NCBI GenBank assembly: GCA_947475735.1
Contig: CANJLQ010000008.1
Coordinates: 62,001 to 126,000, forward strand
DNA: 64,000 nt
Source: Caulobacteraceae bacterium
GTDB taxonomy: Bacteria > Pseudomonadota > Alphaproteobacteria > Caulobacterales > Caulobacteraceae
Direction: 5' to 3'
Shown in pieces: positions 35,181 through 44,091 of the stretch. Both the position numbers and the translations under genes were made by a program. The notes under the pieces were generated by a model. The model ran no database searches. It saw only the letters and a list, made by a program, of their open reading frames with translations, and was not told the origin of the DNA. The number at the start of each line of letters is the position of its first letter. Position 1 is the first letter of the stretch.

Positions 35181-36785
35181 TTAGACCAGCGCCTCGAGCG
35201 CCACCAGGAAGCCGAGGGTGCAGACGAGGTAGGCGACGAGCCACAGGGCTTGCCGGTCGACCTTGCCCGGCACGGTGCTCCACCCGTCGACCGAGGTCGG
35301 CGCGCCCGAAGCCTCGAACCGCGCGCGCTGGCCGGGAATGGAGTAGGGCGACCACTCGGCCTGCTTTCCGCTCAGGACGCGGCTCGCGATCCAGCCGACG
35401 CTCATGGTCGCGCCGCCGCCGATCAGACAGTACCAGGGCCAGGCGATGTCCGTCTGCGTGGCCACCGCCCAGATCACCACGAAGCCGACGAAGACCCCGA
35501 CCAGAAGGCCCCGCTCGGTGGTATGTTTGGAGAAGAAGCCGAGGCCGTACATGCCGAGCTTGGCCCCGACGAAGTAGCTGCCGATCTTGGATAGCACCTC
35601 CAGGATGGAGCCGGTCGAGTTGGCGTAGAGGATGGCCGGGACGATGATGACCGCGCCCCAGACCAGGGTCATGACGCGGGTCACCCCGAGGTAATGCGCG
35701 TCCGAGGCGCCCTTCCGGAAGTACCGCTCGTAGAAGTCGACGACGCTGGCGGTGGCCATGCTGTTGAAGGCCGAACTGAGGGTCGACATCGAGGCGGCCA
35801 GTACGGCGGCGGCGAGGATGCCCAGCAGGCCCGGGATTCGGGAATCCAGCGCGAACTGCAGGATGATCTCGTTCGTGTTCTCGAACGGCCGCCCCTGATA
35901 GTAGCCCCAGGCCAGGACGCCGATGAAGAAGAACAGGAAATAGATCGGGAAGGCGGCATAACCCATCAACAGATAGGACTTCTTGGCGTCACCGATGGAT
36001 TTGGCGCCCAGGGTCCGCTGCACCATCATCTGGTTGGCGCCATAGACGGTCACGTGGAATAGGGTCATGCCGATCAGGCCCGACCAGATGGTCGTCGGCA
36101 CGGTGGCGTCCAGCGTCGGGTCGATGGCGCTCAGCCGACCCGCCGCCTTCAGATTGGCCAACACCTCTCCGATCGGCTCGGGCATCAGGACGAACAGGGC
36201 GATCATGATGACGATGGCCCCGCCGAACAGGACCACGGCCTGGAAGACGTCGGTCCAGATCACCGCCAGCATGCCGCCCATGGTCGTGTAGATCAGGGCC
36301 AGGATGGTGATGGCGACGATCGCCCAAGGGATCGGAATGCCCGTTATGAACTGCAGAACGAGGGCGGTGGCATACAGGATGGCTCCGGTCGAAAGGCCCT
36401 GCGTCACCAGGAAGATGGTCGACATGACGGCGCGCGAGGTCGGGCCGAAGCGGCGCTCCTGGTACTCATAGATCGAGGCGACGCCGGAGTTGTAAAAGAA
36501 CGGAAGGAAGAACGCCGTCACCCCCAGGATGACGATCGGATAGTTCAGATGGATGGCCAGCGCCGCCAGCCCGTCGGAATAGGCCCAGGCCGGCGCGCCC
36601 AGGAACGACAGGGCGCTGATGTAGGTGGCGATCACCGAGACGCCGATGGCCCACCACGGCGTCTTGCCGGAGCCGACGTTGAACTCCTTCGCGGTCTTGA
36701 CGCCTCGCCCGAGCACCCAGCCCATCACCAGATTGGCGGCGATGAAGACGAGCACGATGGCCCAGTCCAGCGCTGAGAACGTCAT
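35181..36785 (-). CDS. Sodium:solute symporter of the LacI-controlled catabolic operon
   Basis: A 534-residue SSS-family transporter starting at ATG 36785 (upstream frame extension belongs to the SnoaL gene shadow). About 13 helices are visible; typical segments are FNVGSGKTPWWAIGVSVIAT, YIYTTMGGMLAVIWTDVFQA-like helix 5, GANQMMVQRTLGAKSIGDAK and AASMSTLSSAFNSMATASVV. These resemble SGLT/PutP-type sugar or carboxylate importers. The start overlaps the preceding SnoaL gene by ATGA, and it is the last gene of GH1-SDR-SnoaL-SSS. It probably imports the glycoside or its aglycone across the inner membrane; the substrate is unknown. Confidence 0.9.
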   Translation of the reverse strand: MTFSALDWAIVLVFIAANLVMGWVLGRGVKTAKEFNVGSGKTPWWAIGVSVIATYISALSFLGAPAWAYSDGLAALAIHLNYPIVILGVTAFFLPFFYNSGVASIYEYQERRFGPTSRAVMSTIFLVTQGLSTGAILYATALVLQFITGIPIPWAIVAITILALIYTTMGGMLAVIWTDVFQAVVLFGGAIVIMIALFVLMPEPIGEVLANLKAAGRLSAIDPTLDATVPTTIWSGLIGMTLFHVTVYGANQMMVQRTLGAKSIGDAKKSYLLMGYAAFPIYFLFFFIGVLAWGYYQGRPFENTNEIILQFALDSRIPGLLGILAAAVLAASMSTLSSAFNSMATASVVDFYERYFRKGASDAHYLGVTRVMTLVWGAVIIVPAILYANSTGSILEVLSKIGSYFVGAKLGMYGLGFFSKHTTERGLLVGVFVGFVVIWAVATQTDIAWPWYCLIGGGATMSVGWIASRVLSGKQAEWSPYSIPGQRARFEASGAPTSVDGWSTVPGKVDRQALWLVAYLVCTLGFLVALEALV

Positions 36786-37774
36786 GCCGCGTCTCCCGCG
36801 TTCAGCTGTCCGAAGATGTCGAGGCCGCATTGCAGCATGACGTGGGGCACGTCGATGAAGACCCAGTTTTCCTTCAGGGCATCGCCGTCGCGCCGCCACC
36901 AATCCATGACCCGCATGGTGATCTGGCGGCCCGTGCCCGGAACGCCCAGCCAGGGCCCGGCGTGGGTGGCGGTGATGCTGGGCCAGCCGGTCGAGGCGAC
37001 ATAGGCCCCGTCGGCGAAGCGCGCCTTGTGATTGCCGCCGACCCGGTCGGGGAAGGCCGTCAGGAAGGGCTTCTGGTGATACCGCTGAAAGCCCGTCACG
37101 CCCCGGTTGGAGCCGATGCCGCCGGGGCCGTACCACAGCATGTTTGGGCTCCAGTATTGCTCCATTCCCATCCGCTTGAAGTCGCCCTCGGCGAACTTGT
37201 GCAGGCCGAAGATCATGGCCTCGACCAGCGCCAGGGAGGCGTGGGTCTCGGATTGCGGCGCCGGGTCGAAGCGGACGCCGTCCTGGGTGATCGGGGCGGG
37301 GAAGATGTCAGGGACGCCGGCGGGCGGCGCCGGCAGGGGGTTGATCCCGGCCTGGCGCATCAGGTCGATCAGGTCGTGGATGGCGTAGACCTCGGCGATC
37401 CGGTCGCCCTCGATCCGGTAGAACTCGCCGAAGCGCAGATTGACGAGGCCGTCCGTCGCCGGAATGCCCAGCCAGGGGCCGGTCATGGTGCCCTCGAACA
37501 CGCCGAGCGCGCAGACCCAGTCGGCGTCCTTGAACCGTCCCGCCATGAGGGCATAGGTCCGGCGCTGCAGGTCCGGGATGGCGGCGCGGAGCGGCCCGAC
37601 CAGACCGGCGATCAGGCCCTCAGGCCCGGCCAGATCGTTCATCGGATGGACGGCGTGAAACACGGCGTCTGGCGTCATGGCCGCGCGCCACAGGGCGGCG
37701 GCCTCGGTGGGGTCGGCGGCGTCCAGGCGCTGGAACAGGGTCCAGATCAGGCGCTTGCGGTCTTGATCGTTCAT
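36782..37774 (-). CDS. Protein with two SnoaL/NTF2-like domains (ester-cyclase type)
   Basis: A 330-residue protein made of two SnoaL-like folds. Domain one (residues ~1-145) has DAVFHAVHPMNDLAGPEGLI, PWLGIPATDGLVNLRFGEFY and the end pattern IAEVYAIHDLIDLMRQAGIN. Domain two (~185-325) has MLWYGPGGIGSNRGVTGFQR-x-H, GGNHKARFADGAYVASTGWP, PWLGVPGTGRQITMRVMDWW and WVFIDVPHVMLQCGLDIF. SnoaL-like 'ester cyclases' catalyse aldol-type cyclisation, dehydration or isomerisation of polyketide-like substrates. ATGA overlaps on both sides tie it to the SDR and the symporter. A second double-SnoaL protein lies at 47925. The reaction is unknown. Confidence 0.82.
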   Translation of the reverse strand: MNDQDRKRLIWTLFQRLDAADPTEAAALWRAAMTPDAVFHAVHPMNDLAGPEGLIAGLVGPLRAAIPDLQRRTYALMAGRFKDADWVCALGVFEGTMTGPWLGIPATDGLVNLRFGEFYRIEGDRIAEVYAIHDLIDLMRQAGINPLPAPPAGVPDIFPAPITQDGVRFDPAPQSETHASLALVEAMIFGLHKFAEGDFKRMGMEQYWSPNMLWYGPGGIGSNRGVTGFQRYHQKPFLTAFPDRVGGNHKARFADGAYVASTGWPSITATHAGPWLGVPGTGRQITMRVMDWWRRDGDALKENWVFIDVPHVMLQCGLDIFGQLNAGDAA

Positions 37775-38499
37775 TGGGCGGTCCAGCCTCCGTCGACCAG
37801 CAGGCTCGAGCCCGTGACCAGCGAGGCGGCGGGCGACAAGAGGAAGACGCAGGCCGCCGCCACCTCCGCCGCCGTGCCGACGCGACCCAGCGGGATGCGA
37901 TCCAGCACGAACTTGCCGAAGGCCTCGTCGGCCAGCATGGGGGCGGTCATGGGCGTCTCGATGAAGGTGGGGGCAAGGCTGACGACGCGGACGCCCCGGG
38001 GCGCCAGTTCGACGGCGGCGGCCTTGGTCAGCCCCTCCAGCGCGTGCTTGGTCAGGCAGTAGACGGTGCGGCCGGGCGAGCCGACGTGCCCCATCTGGGA
38101 GGTCATGTTGACGATGACGCCGGACCCTTGCGCCACCATCACCTTGGCCGCCGCCTGGGCGGTCAGGAAGGCGGCGCGGACGTTGAGCGCCAGCATGTCG
38201 TCCAGCGTCTCGACATCGACCTGGGTGAAGGGCTGGGGGCGGTTGAAGCCGGCGTTGTTCACCAGGCCGTCGAGGCGCGGCAGGGCGGCGACGCGGGCGT
38301 GGAACGCCGGGTCGGCGGCGTCCATTGTCCAGGGCTCGATCTTGCCGGGGCGGCTGTCGGCGAGGTCCAGCAGATCGGCCGAGGACCGCGCCACAGCGAT
38401 GACCTCCCCGCCCGCGTCGACCACGGCTTCCGCGCAGGCGCGGCCCAGCCCTCGCCCGGCGCCAGTGATCAGGATGCGCAGGCCTGTCAGATCGCTCAT
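37771..38499 (-). CDS. Short-chain dehydrogenase/reductase (SDR)
   Basis: A 242-residue classical SDR. The cofactor motif TGAGRGLGRA is at residues ~12-21, followed by NNAG, the catalytic Ser in NMTSQMG, Y-x-x-x-K as YCLTK, and the C-terminal LLSPAASLVTGSSLLVDGGW. It would oxidise or reduce an alcohol/ketone with NAD(P). Start 38499 overlaps the GH1 stop by ATGA and its own stop overlaps the SnoaL start by ATGA, so it is translated in step with both. In this operon it likely acts on the released aglycone or sugar. The substrate is unknown. Confidence 0.9.
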   Translation of the reverse strand: MSDLTGLRILITGAGRGLGRACAEAVVDAGGEVIAVARSSADLLDLADSRPGKIEPWTMDAADPAFHARVAALPRLDGLVNNAGFNRPQPFTQVDVETLDDMLALNVRAAFLTAQAAAKVMVAQGSGVIVNMTSQMGHVGSPGRTVYCLTKHALEGLTKAAAVELAPRGVRVVSLAPTFIETPMTAPMLADEAFGKFVLDRIPLGRVGTAAEVAAACVFLLSPAASLVTGSSLLVDGGWTAQ

Positions 38500-39797
38500 G
38501 TGGCGTTGGCCCGTGCGCGGGCGACGATGGCGCGATAGGCGCCGGCCGCCGGCTTGGGCGTGCGCGCGAAGGTCCTGCGATCCACCGAATACAGGCCGAA
38601 GCGCGGGCCGTAGCCGGAGCGCCATTCGAAGTTGTCGAGCAGGCTCCAATGGATGTAGCCGAGCAGCGGCCCCTCGGTCAGGCAGATCTGGATCTGCTCC
38701 AGCGTCTCGTTGATGTGCCGGACCCGGAGCGCATCGTCGTCCGTCTCGATGCCGTTCTCGGTGATCATGATCGGCGCGCGGCAGTGGCTGCGCACCTCGC
38801 GCACCACCGCCGTCAGGGCGTCGGGCGAGGCGTCGCGGCCCGAATGATTGACGATCACGCCCGGCGGCGTCGGCAGGTAGCCTTCCGGGCCCACGATCAG
38901 CCGCATGTAGGGCTGGACCCCGATGAAGTCGTCGCCGGACGCCGCCGCATAGAAGGGCGCGCGCGCGTTGTCGAAGATGCGGCGATAGCGCGCCTCTCCG
39001 CCGGGGCCGGGCTTGAGGTCCTGCAGCGCCAGCGTCAGGCCGGTCTTCACATGGGGCGCGGCGGTCTTGATCGCCTCGGTCGCCAGGGCGTGGGCGCGCA
39101 GGCACCCGTCGCGCACGGCGAACGAGTTCCCCATGAAATAGGCCCCCCAGCGGTCCGAGCCGACGGCCTTCGTCGCCTGGCGTATGACCTCGTCCTCGCC
39201 GGGGAACGGTCGGTCGTCACGCATGACATAGGAGGTCACCTGAGCATTCGGCTCGTTCATGGTGCACACCCAGGTCAGGTGCTCGCCCAGCGCCGCGGCC
39301 ACGATCCCGCAGTAGCGCGCGAACTTCGCCGGAGCCTCCTCCGCCTCCCAGCCGCCGAGCGCGGCGAACCAGCGGGGGCTGGAGAAGTGATGCAGGGTCA
39401 CGATCGGCTCGATACCGGCCTCGCGGCAGGCGACGCACATCTGGCGATAGTGATCGATGGCGGCGTGGGAGATCATGCCGTCCTCGGGCTCGACCCGGGC
39501 CCATTCGATCGAGAAGCGATAGGCCGTCAGGCCCAAGGCCTGGATGATGGCCACGTCCTCGCGCCAGCGGTTCCAGCTGTCGCAGGTGTCGCCCGAGCGT
39601 TCGGCGAAGTTGGTCGCCGGGATGGTCTCCAGCACCCAGTAGTCGCTGTTGACGTTGTTGCCCTCGATCTGATGCGCCGCCGTCGCCGTGCCCCACAGGA
39701 AGTCGCGCGGCCACGGCGTCTGGGCCTGAGCACCGCTCGCGCCAAGCGCGCCGACGGCGAGGCTGGAGGCGATGGCCGATCGCCGGGACAACTGCAT
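38496..39797 (-). CDS. Exported GH1 beta-glucosidase with Tat-type signal
   Basis: A 433-residue family GH1 enzyme from ATG 39797 (GGAGG five bases upstream; a longer frame to 39824 is less likely). The N-terminus MQLSRRSAIASSLAVGALGA has a twin-arginine motif and a cleavage site near AQAQ. The GH1 catalytic pair is present: acid/base Glu in NEPNAQ and nucleophile Glu in ITENG. FLWGTATAAHQIEGNN, the RFSIEWARVEPEDG segment and LDNFEWRSGYGPRFGLY are family hallmarks. It would release glucose, or another beta-linked sugar, from a small glycoside in the periplasm. It leads a four-gene ATGA-coupled operon and has the LacI-type palindrome 32 bases upstream. Confidence 0.9.
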   Translation of the reverse strand: MQLSRRSAIASSLAVGALGASGAQAQTPWPRDFLWGTATAAHQIEGNNVNSDYWVLETIPATNFAERSGDTCDSWNRWREDVAIIQALGLTAYRFSIEWARVEPEDGMISHAAIDHYRQMCVACREAGIEPIVTLHHFSSPRWFAALGGWEAEEAPAKFARYCGIVAAALGEHLTWVCTMNEPNAQVTSYVMRDDRPFPGEDEVIRQATKAVGSDRWGAYFMGNSFAVRDGCLRAHALATEAIKTAAPHVKTGLTLALQDLKPGPGGEARYRRIFDNARAPFYAAASGDDFIGVQPYMRLIVGPEGYLPTPPGVIVNHSGRDASPDALTAVVREVRSHCRAPIMITENGIETDDDALRVRHINETLEQIQICLTEGPLLGYIHWSLLDNFEWRSGYGPRFGLYSVDRRTFARTPKPAAGAYRAIVARARANAT

Positions 39798-39828
39798 GAC
39801 ACCCTCCGACGTCGCCTCGAACACCCCC

Positions 39829-39844
39829 TTGCATTCGAATGCAA
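39829..39844. promoter_or_regulatory. LacI-type operator palindrome, divergent GH1 / HisD-like promoter
   Basis: TTGCATTCGAATGCAA is a perfect 16-base palindrome with central CG, the standard form of a LacI/GalR-family operator. It lies in the 104-base divergent gap, 32 bases from the GH1 start and 58 bases from the HisD-like start. The same core recurs at 47226, 47258 and 50053 (window positions), always upstream of genes of this region. Confidence 0.85.
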
Positions 39845-39901
39845 CAAACCTAGACTGACCTCAATTCGATGCGCCGCGCAAGCGCCCTTGAGGAGGAACA
39901 G

Positions 39902-41206
39902 ATGGTCCGCTGGCTGAAGGAAGGCCGCTCGGTCGAGGCGGTGAAGGCCGACGGGGCGCGGGTGCGCGAGACCGTCGAGCGGATGCTGGGCGACATCGAG
40001 GCCGAGGGCATGGAGGCCGTGCGCCGCTACTCCCGCGATCTCGACAAATGGGACCGCGAGGATTTTCGGCTGAGCGAGGACGAGATCCGCGCCGCCTACG
40101 CTGCCCTGCCGGAGAGGACGATCGAGGACATCCGGTTCGCCCAGACCCAGGTTCGCAACTTCGCCCAGATCCAGAAGGACGCGCTGAGGGACGTCGAGGT
40201 CGAGACCCTGCCGGGCGTCATCCTGGGCCACAAGAACACGCCGGTGAACGCGGTCGGCGCCTATGTGCCCGGCGGCAAGTATCCGCTGGTGGCGTCGGCC
40301 CACATGGGCGTGGTCACGGCCAAGGTGGCGGGGGTCAAGCGCATCCTGTCGGCCGCCCCGCCCTATGACGGCCAGGCCAATCCGGCCATCGTCGTGGCCC
40401 AGCACATGGCCGGCGCCGACGCCATCCTGGCGCTGGGCGGGGTCCAGGCCATCGGCCTGATGGCGCTGGGGGCCGTGGGCGCGCCGGGCGGCGACATCGA
40501 GCCGGTCGACATGCTGGTCGGACCCGGCAATGCCTATGTCGCCGAGGCCAAGCGCCAGCTGTTCGGCCGGGTCGGCATCGACCTGCTGGCCGGCCCGACC
40601 GAGACCCTGGTCATCGCCGACGACAGCGTGGACGGCGACCTGTGCGCCGCCGACCTGCTGGGTCAGGCCGAGCATGGGCCGAACAGCCCCGCCATCCTGC
40701 TGACCACGTCGGAGAAGTTGGCCCACGACACGGTCGAGGCCATCGAGCGTCAGCTGAAATGGCTGCCGACCGCCCCGATCGCCTCGGTCGCCTGGCGCGA
40801 CTACGGCCAGATCATCCTGGCCGACAGCGAGGCCGAGATGGTCGAGATCGCCGACAGGATCGCGTCCGAGCACGTCCAGGTCATGACCCGCGACCCGGAC
40901 TATTTCCTCGCCAATATGACCAACTACGGCGCCCTGTTCCTCGGCCACCTGACCAACGTCAGCTATGGCGACAAGGTGATCGGCACCAATCACACCCTGC
41001 CGACGATGCGCTCAGCGCGCTACACGGGCGGCCTGTGGGTGGGCAAGTTCATGAAGACCTGCACCTATCAGAAGGTGCTGACCGAGGAGGCCAGCGTTAT
41101 GGTCGGCGAATACTGCTCGCGCCTGTGTGCGCTGGAAGGATTTGCGGGACACAAGGAACAGGCCGATATCCGGGTGCGCCGTTACGGCCAGAAGGAAGCC
41201 GCCTAA
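39902..41206 (+). CDS. Histidinol-dehydrogenase-like NAD-dependent alcohol dehydrogenase (catabolic paralogue)
   Basis: A 434-residue HisD-family protein starting at ATG 39902, five bases after AGGAGG. The zinc and catalytic residues of HisD are all visible: Gln and His in [10 protein letters not shown], the Glu-His pair in ASEHVQVM, Asp and His in [14 protein letters not shown], and Glu/His in [23 protein letters not shown] and [20 protein letters not shown] complete the fold. It differs from biosynthetic HisD in the substrate loop ([20 protein letters not shown]). HisD paralogues such as HpsN oxidise diols to carboxylates in catabolism. It heads the operon with LacI, hydrolase, MetE-like and aldolase, so a two-step alcohol oxidation in this pathway is likely. 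Confidence 0.85.
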   Translation: MVRWLKEGRSVEAVKADGARVRETVERMLGDIEAEGMEAVRRYSRDLDKWDREDFRLSEDEIRAAYAALPERTIEDIRFAQTQVRNFAQIQKDALRDVEVETLPGVILGHKNTPVNAVGAYVPGGKYPLVASAHMGVVTAKVAGVKRILSAAPPYDGQANPAIVVAQHMAGADAILALGGVQAIGLMALGAVGAPGGDIEPVDMLVGPGNAYVAEAKRQLFGRVGIDLLAGPTETLVIADDSVDGDLCAADLLGQAEHGPNSPAILLTTSEKLAHDTVEAIERQLKWLPTAPIASVAWRDYGQIILADSEAEMVEIADRIASEHVQVMTRDPDYFLANMTNYGALFLGHLTNVSYGDKVIGTNHTLPTMRSARYTGGLWVGKFMKTCTYQKVLTEEASVMVGEYCSRLCALEGFAGHKEQADIRVRRYGQKEAA

Positions 41207-41210
41207 GCCC

Positions 41211-42245
41211 ATGGCCCCCAGAGACCCTGATCGCCGCGCCGGACGCGCCACCAGCTATGATGTGGCTCGGCTGGCGGGCGTGTCCCAGTCGGCGGTCAGC
41301 CGCGCCTTCTCGCCGGGAGGCAGCGTGTCCGAGGAGACGCGGGAGCGGATCCTGGAGGCCGCCCGCAGCCTGGGCTATCGCCCCAACGCCATCGCGCGCG
41401 GTCTGATCACGCGCCGGTCCAATCTGGTCGGCCTGATCCTGCCGGCCATGGCCAGCCTGTACTATCCCGAGATCATGGTGGAGATCACCGCTGAGGTCGC
41501 CAGGCGCGGCGCGCGGGTGCTGCTGATCACGGTCGAGAGCGCGGCCGAGGTCGGGGCGGCGCTGGAACAGCTGTGGAGCTTCCAGGTCGACGGGGTGATC
41601 GCCGCGACCGCCATGACGGCCGAGCAGTTGCAGGACTTCGAGCTGCACCGCACGCCGGTGATCTTCTACAACCGCGCGCCGCCGCACCATGCGGGCAACT
41701 CCGTCGCCGTGGATCACGCGGACGGGGAGGGGCGGCTGGTCGACCGGCTGTGGCAGGCGGGGCATCGGCGCTTCGCCATGATCACGGGCCCGGACGAGTC
41801 CGAGGTGGCCCAGCAGCGGGCGGCGGGCGCGCGCGCGACGCTGGAGCGGTTGGGCGGCTGCATCACGGCCGTGACGCCCGGCGACTATCGCTACGAGAGC
41901 GGGATCGAGGCCTTCGGGCGACTGTGGACCGGGGGCGAGCGGTTCGACGTCGTGCTGTGCGCCAATGACGCCATGGCCCTGGGGGCGATGGACGCGGCCC
42001 GGTTGAAGCACGGGCTGAAGGTGCCCGAGGACGTTTCGGTCGCGGGCTTCGACGGGTTCAATGCCGGCCGCTGGCTGGCCTATCAGCTGACCACGGTGCG
42101 CCAGCCGATCGGGGCGCTGGCCGCCGCCGCCGTCGAGATGCTGTTCGCGCGCATCGAGGAGCCGGATCTGGCCCCCGAACGGCGCCTGTTCAGCGGCGAG
42201 ATCGTGCCGGGACGCTCGGCCCGGCTGGCCCCGAGTGGGGGATGA
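41211..42245 (+). CDS. LacI-family transcriptional regulator of the catabolic regulon
   Basis: A 344-residue regulator starting at ATG 41211, four bases after the HisD-like stop. The N-terminal HTH is TSYDVARLAGVSQSAVSRAF with the hinge helix RPNAIARGL; the periplasmic-binding-like effector domain follows (ITRRSNLVGLILPAMASLYY, VDGVIAATAMTAEQLQDFEL, ANDAMALGAMDAARLKHGLK-VPEDVSVAGFDG). Effector pocket residues cannot be interpreted. As it is encoded inside the operon headed by a TTGCATTCGAATGCAA palindrome, it is the likely reader of the four such sites in the window and probably autoregulated. The inducer is presumably a pathway intermediate. Confidence 0.92.
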   Translation: MAPRDPDRRAGRATSYDVARLAGVSQSAVSRAFSPGGSVSEETRERILEAARSLGYRPNAIARGLITRRSNLVGLILPAMASLYYPEIMVEITAEVARRGARVLLITVESAAEVGAALEQLWSFQVDGVIAATAMTAEQLQDFELHRTPVIFYNRAPPHHAGNSVAVDHADGEGRLVDRLWQAGHRRFAMITGPDESEVAQQRAAGARATLERLGGCITAVTPGDYRYESGIEAFGRLWTGGERFDVVLCANDAMALGAMDAARLKHGLKVPEDVSVAGFDGFNAGRWLAYQLTTVRQPIGALAAAAVEMLFARIEEPDLAPERRLFSGEIVPGRSARLAPSGG

Positions 42246-42940
42246 TCGCGGTCGTCCTGGCGCCGGGCCTGTTGTGCGACGACCGGCTATGGTCGGCGGT
42301 GACGCCTCTGCTGGCGTGGCCGGTCATGACGGTCGATTTCGCCGAGGACGACACGATCGGGGCCATGGCCGATCGCATTCTGGCCGAGGGGCCGCAGCGG
42401 TTCGTGCTGGCGGGCTTTTCCATGGGCGGCATGGCGGCGATGGTCGCGGCGACGCGCGCGCCGGAGCGGATCGCGGGCCTGATCCTGATCGACACCCATG
42501 CCGAGCCGGAGACGCCGGATCGCTCGGAACGCCGCGCGCGCCAGATCGCCACGGCCGACGCCGGAGGCTTCGCCAGACTGGTCCGCGAAGAGCTCAAGCC
42601 CGTCTATTTCGCCGAGCCTGAGGCGCATCCCGAAGAACGTCGCCTCGTCTCCGACATGGCGCTGGAGGCCGGGTCGCTCCAGTTTCGCCGCCACGTCCAG
42701 GCCCTGTTGCTGCGGCCCGATCCGACGCCCCTGTTGCCCGCACTGACCATGCCCGTGACCGTGGTGACCGGCGACGCCGACGGCCTGGCCCCGCCCGAGG
42801 CCGCCCGGCGCCTGGCCGGCTCCGTCCCCGACGGCCGCCTCGTCCTGATCCCCGGCTGCGGCCACATGGCCCCGCTGGAGGCCCCCGCCGCCGTGGCCGC
42901 CGAAATCAATGCCCTCGCCCGCCAGCTGGAGCCCGCATGA
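42242..42940 (+). CDS. Alpha/beta hydrolase, paralogue of the one next to LigM
   Basis: A 232-residue alpha/beta-hydrolase starting in the LacI stop (ATGA). It has the oxyanion region LAPGLLCDDRLW, the nucleophile elbow G-F-S-M-G-G, the acid in VTGDADGLAPPEA, and the catalytic His in GCGHMAPLEAP. It is clearly related to the hydrolase at 53438 (shared PGLLCD-x-R-x-W opening and the same general layout), and each of the two sits in a locus with a MetE-like gene. It would cleave an ester, lactone or C-C bond. The substrate is unknown. Confidence 0.85.
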   Translation: MIAVVLAPGLLCDDRLWSAVTPLLAWPVMTVDFAEDDTIGAMADRILAEGPQRFVLAGFSMGGMAAMVAATRAPERIAGLILIDTHAEPETPDRSERRARQIATADAGGFARLVREELKPVYFAEPEAHPEERRLVSDMALEAGSLQFRRHVQALLLRPDPTPLLPALTMPVTVVTGDADGLAPPEAARRLAGSVPDGRLVLIPGCGHMAPLEAPAAVAAEINALARQLEPA

Positions 42941-44091
42941 AGACCTCGACCGACCGCATCCTGACGACCCACGTCGGCAGTCTGCCGCGCCCGGCCGCCG
43001 TCGCCGACGGCCTGTTCGCGCGCGAGGGCGAGGACCCGGCCTTCGACGCCGCCGCGTTCGAGGCGGTGGTCGCCGAGGCCGTGGCGGCGGCCGTGGCGCG
43101 TCAGGTCGAGACGGGGCTGGACGTCGTCTCCGACGGAGAGATGAGCAAGATCTCCTACGCCACCTATGTGAAGGACCGGCTCAGCGGCTTCGGCGGCGAC
43201 AGCCCGCGCCGCGCGCCCCAGGACCTGGAGCAGTTCCCGAACTTCCTGGCACGCCAGGCGTCCGGCGGCGGCACCCCCACCTATCGCCGGCCGATGTGCG
43301 TGGGCGAAATCGCGGTCAGGGACGACGGCCCGCTGAACGCCGACATCGCCAATATGGCCTCAGCCGTCGGGCGGGCTGGGCCGGTCGAGGCTTTCCTGAA
43401 CGCGGCGTCCCCCGGCGTGATCGCGCTGTTCCAGCCGAACGGCCACTATCCGACGCAGGACGCCTATCTGGAGGCGCTGTCGGAGGCGATGCGCTCCGAA
43501 TACGAGGCCATCGTCGGGGCGGGCTTCATCCTTCAGATCGACAGCCCGGACCTCGGCGTCGGCCGCCACATGATGTTCAAGGACCTGCCCGAGGCCGACT
43601 ACGTCAAGGCGTGCGAAGGCCATCTGGAGGCGCTGAACGCGGCGCTCGCCGATGTGCCGCGCGACCGCGTCCGCATGCACGTCTGCTGGGGCAACTACGA
43701 GGGGCCGCACCATTGCGACGCGCCGTTCGAGACGGTGTTCAACCTGGCACGCCGGGCCAGGGTCGGAGCGATCCTGTTCGAGGCGGCCAATCCGCGCCAC
43801 GCCCACGAATGGACCTGGTTCCAGGACAACGACCTGCCCGACGACCTGATCATCATTCCCGGCGTGATCGATTCCACCACCAACTTCATCGAGCACCCCG
43901 AGCTGGTCGCCCAGCGCATCGAACGCTACGCCCACCTGGTCGGGCGCGAGCGGGTGCTGGCGGGCGCCGACTGCGGGTTCGGCACCTTCGCCGGGTTCGG
44001 GCCGGTCGATCCCGACATCGCCTGGGCCAAGCTGCGCGCCCTGGTCGAGGGGGCCGCCATCGCCTCGGACCGCCTGTGGAGGACGCGATGA
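42937..44091 (+). CDS. MetE-like zinc methyltransferase core protein (COG0620 type), copy 1
   Basis: A 384-residue protein equivalent to only the C-terminal half of cobalamin-independent methionine synthase. It opens with LTTHVGSLPRP. The zinc-site pattern is intact: H-x-C in MHVCWGNYEGPHHC, Glu in ILFEAANPRHAHEW, and Cys in AGADCGFGTF. The N-terminal folate-binding half of MetE is absent. Such core-MetE proteins include methyl-transferases with other donors and epoxyalkane:CoM transferase. Coupled by ATGA to the hydrolase and to the aldolase, it should act in the pathway and not in methionine supply. A paralogue lies at 59511. Confidence 0.83.
   Translation: MKTSTDRILTTHVGSLPRPAAVADGLFAREGEDPAFDAAAFEAVVAEAVAAAVARQVETGLDVVSDGEMSKISYATYVKDRLSGFGGDSPRRAPQDLEQFPNFLARQASGGGTPTYRRPMCVGEIAVRDDGPLNADIANMASAVGRAGPVEAFLNAASPGVIALFQPNGHYPTQDAYLEALSEAMRSEYEAIVGAGFILQIDSPDLGVGRHMMFKDLPEADYVKACEGHLEALNAALADVPRDRVRMHVCWGNYEGPHHCDAPFETVFNLARRARVGAILFEAANPRHAHEWTWFQDNDLPDDLIIIPGVIDSTTNFIEHPELVAQRIERYAHLVGRERVLAGADCGFGTFAGFGPVDPDIAWAKLRALVEGAAIASDRLWRTR

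Noticed and set aside
35181-37136. A 651-codon version of the SSS symporter
   Set aside because: The first ~117 codons are an alternative frame of the SnoaL gene; the true start at 36785 overlaps the SnoaL stop as ATGA.
39902-41206. Calling this gene biosynthetic hisD
   Set aside because: It lies in a LacI-regulated catabolic operon with no other his genes and differs from HisD in the substrate loop; the family is kept, the pathway role is not.
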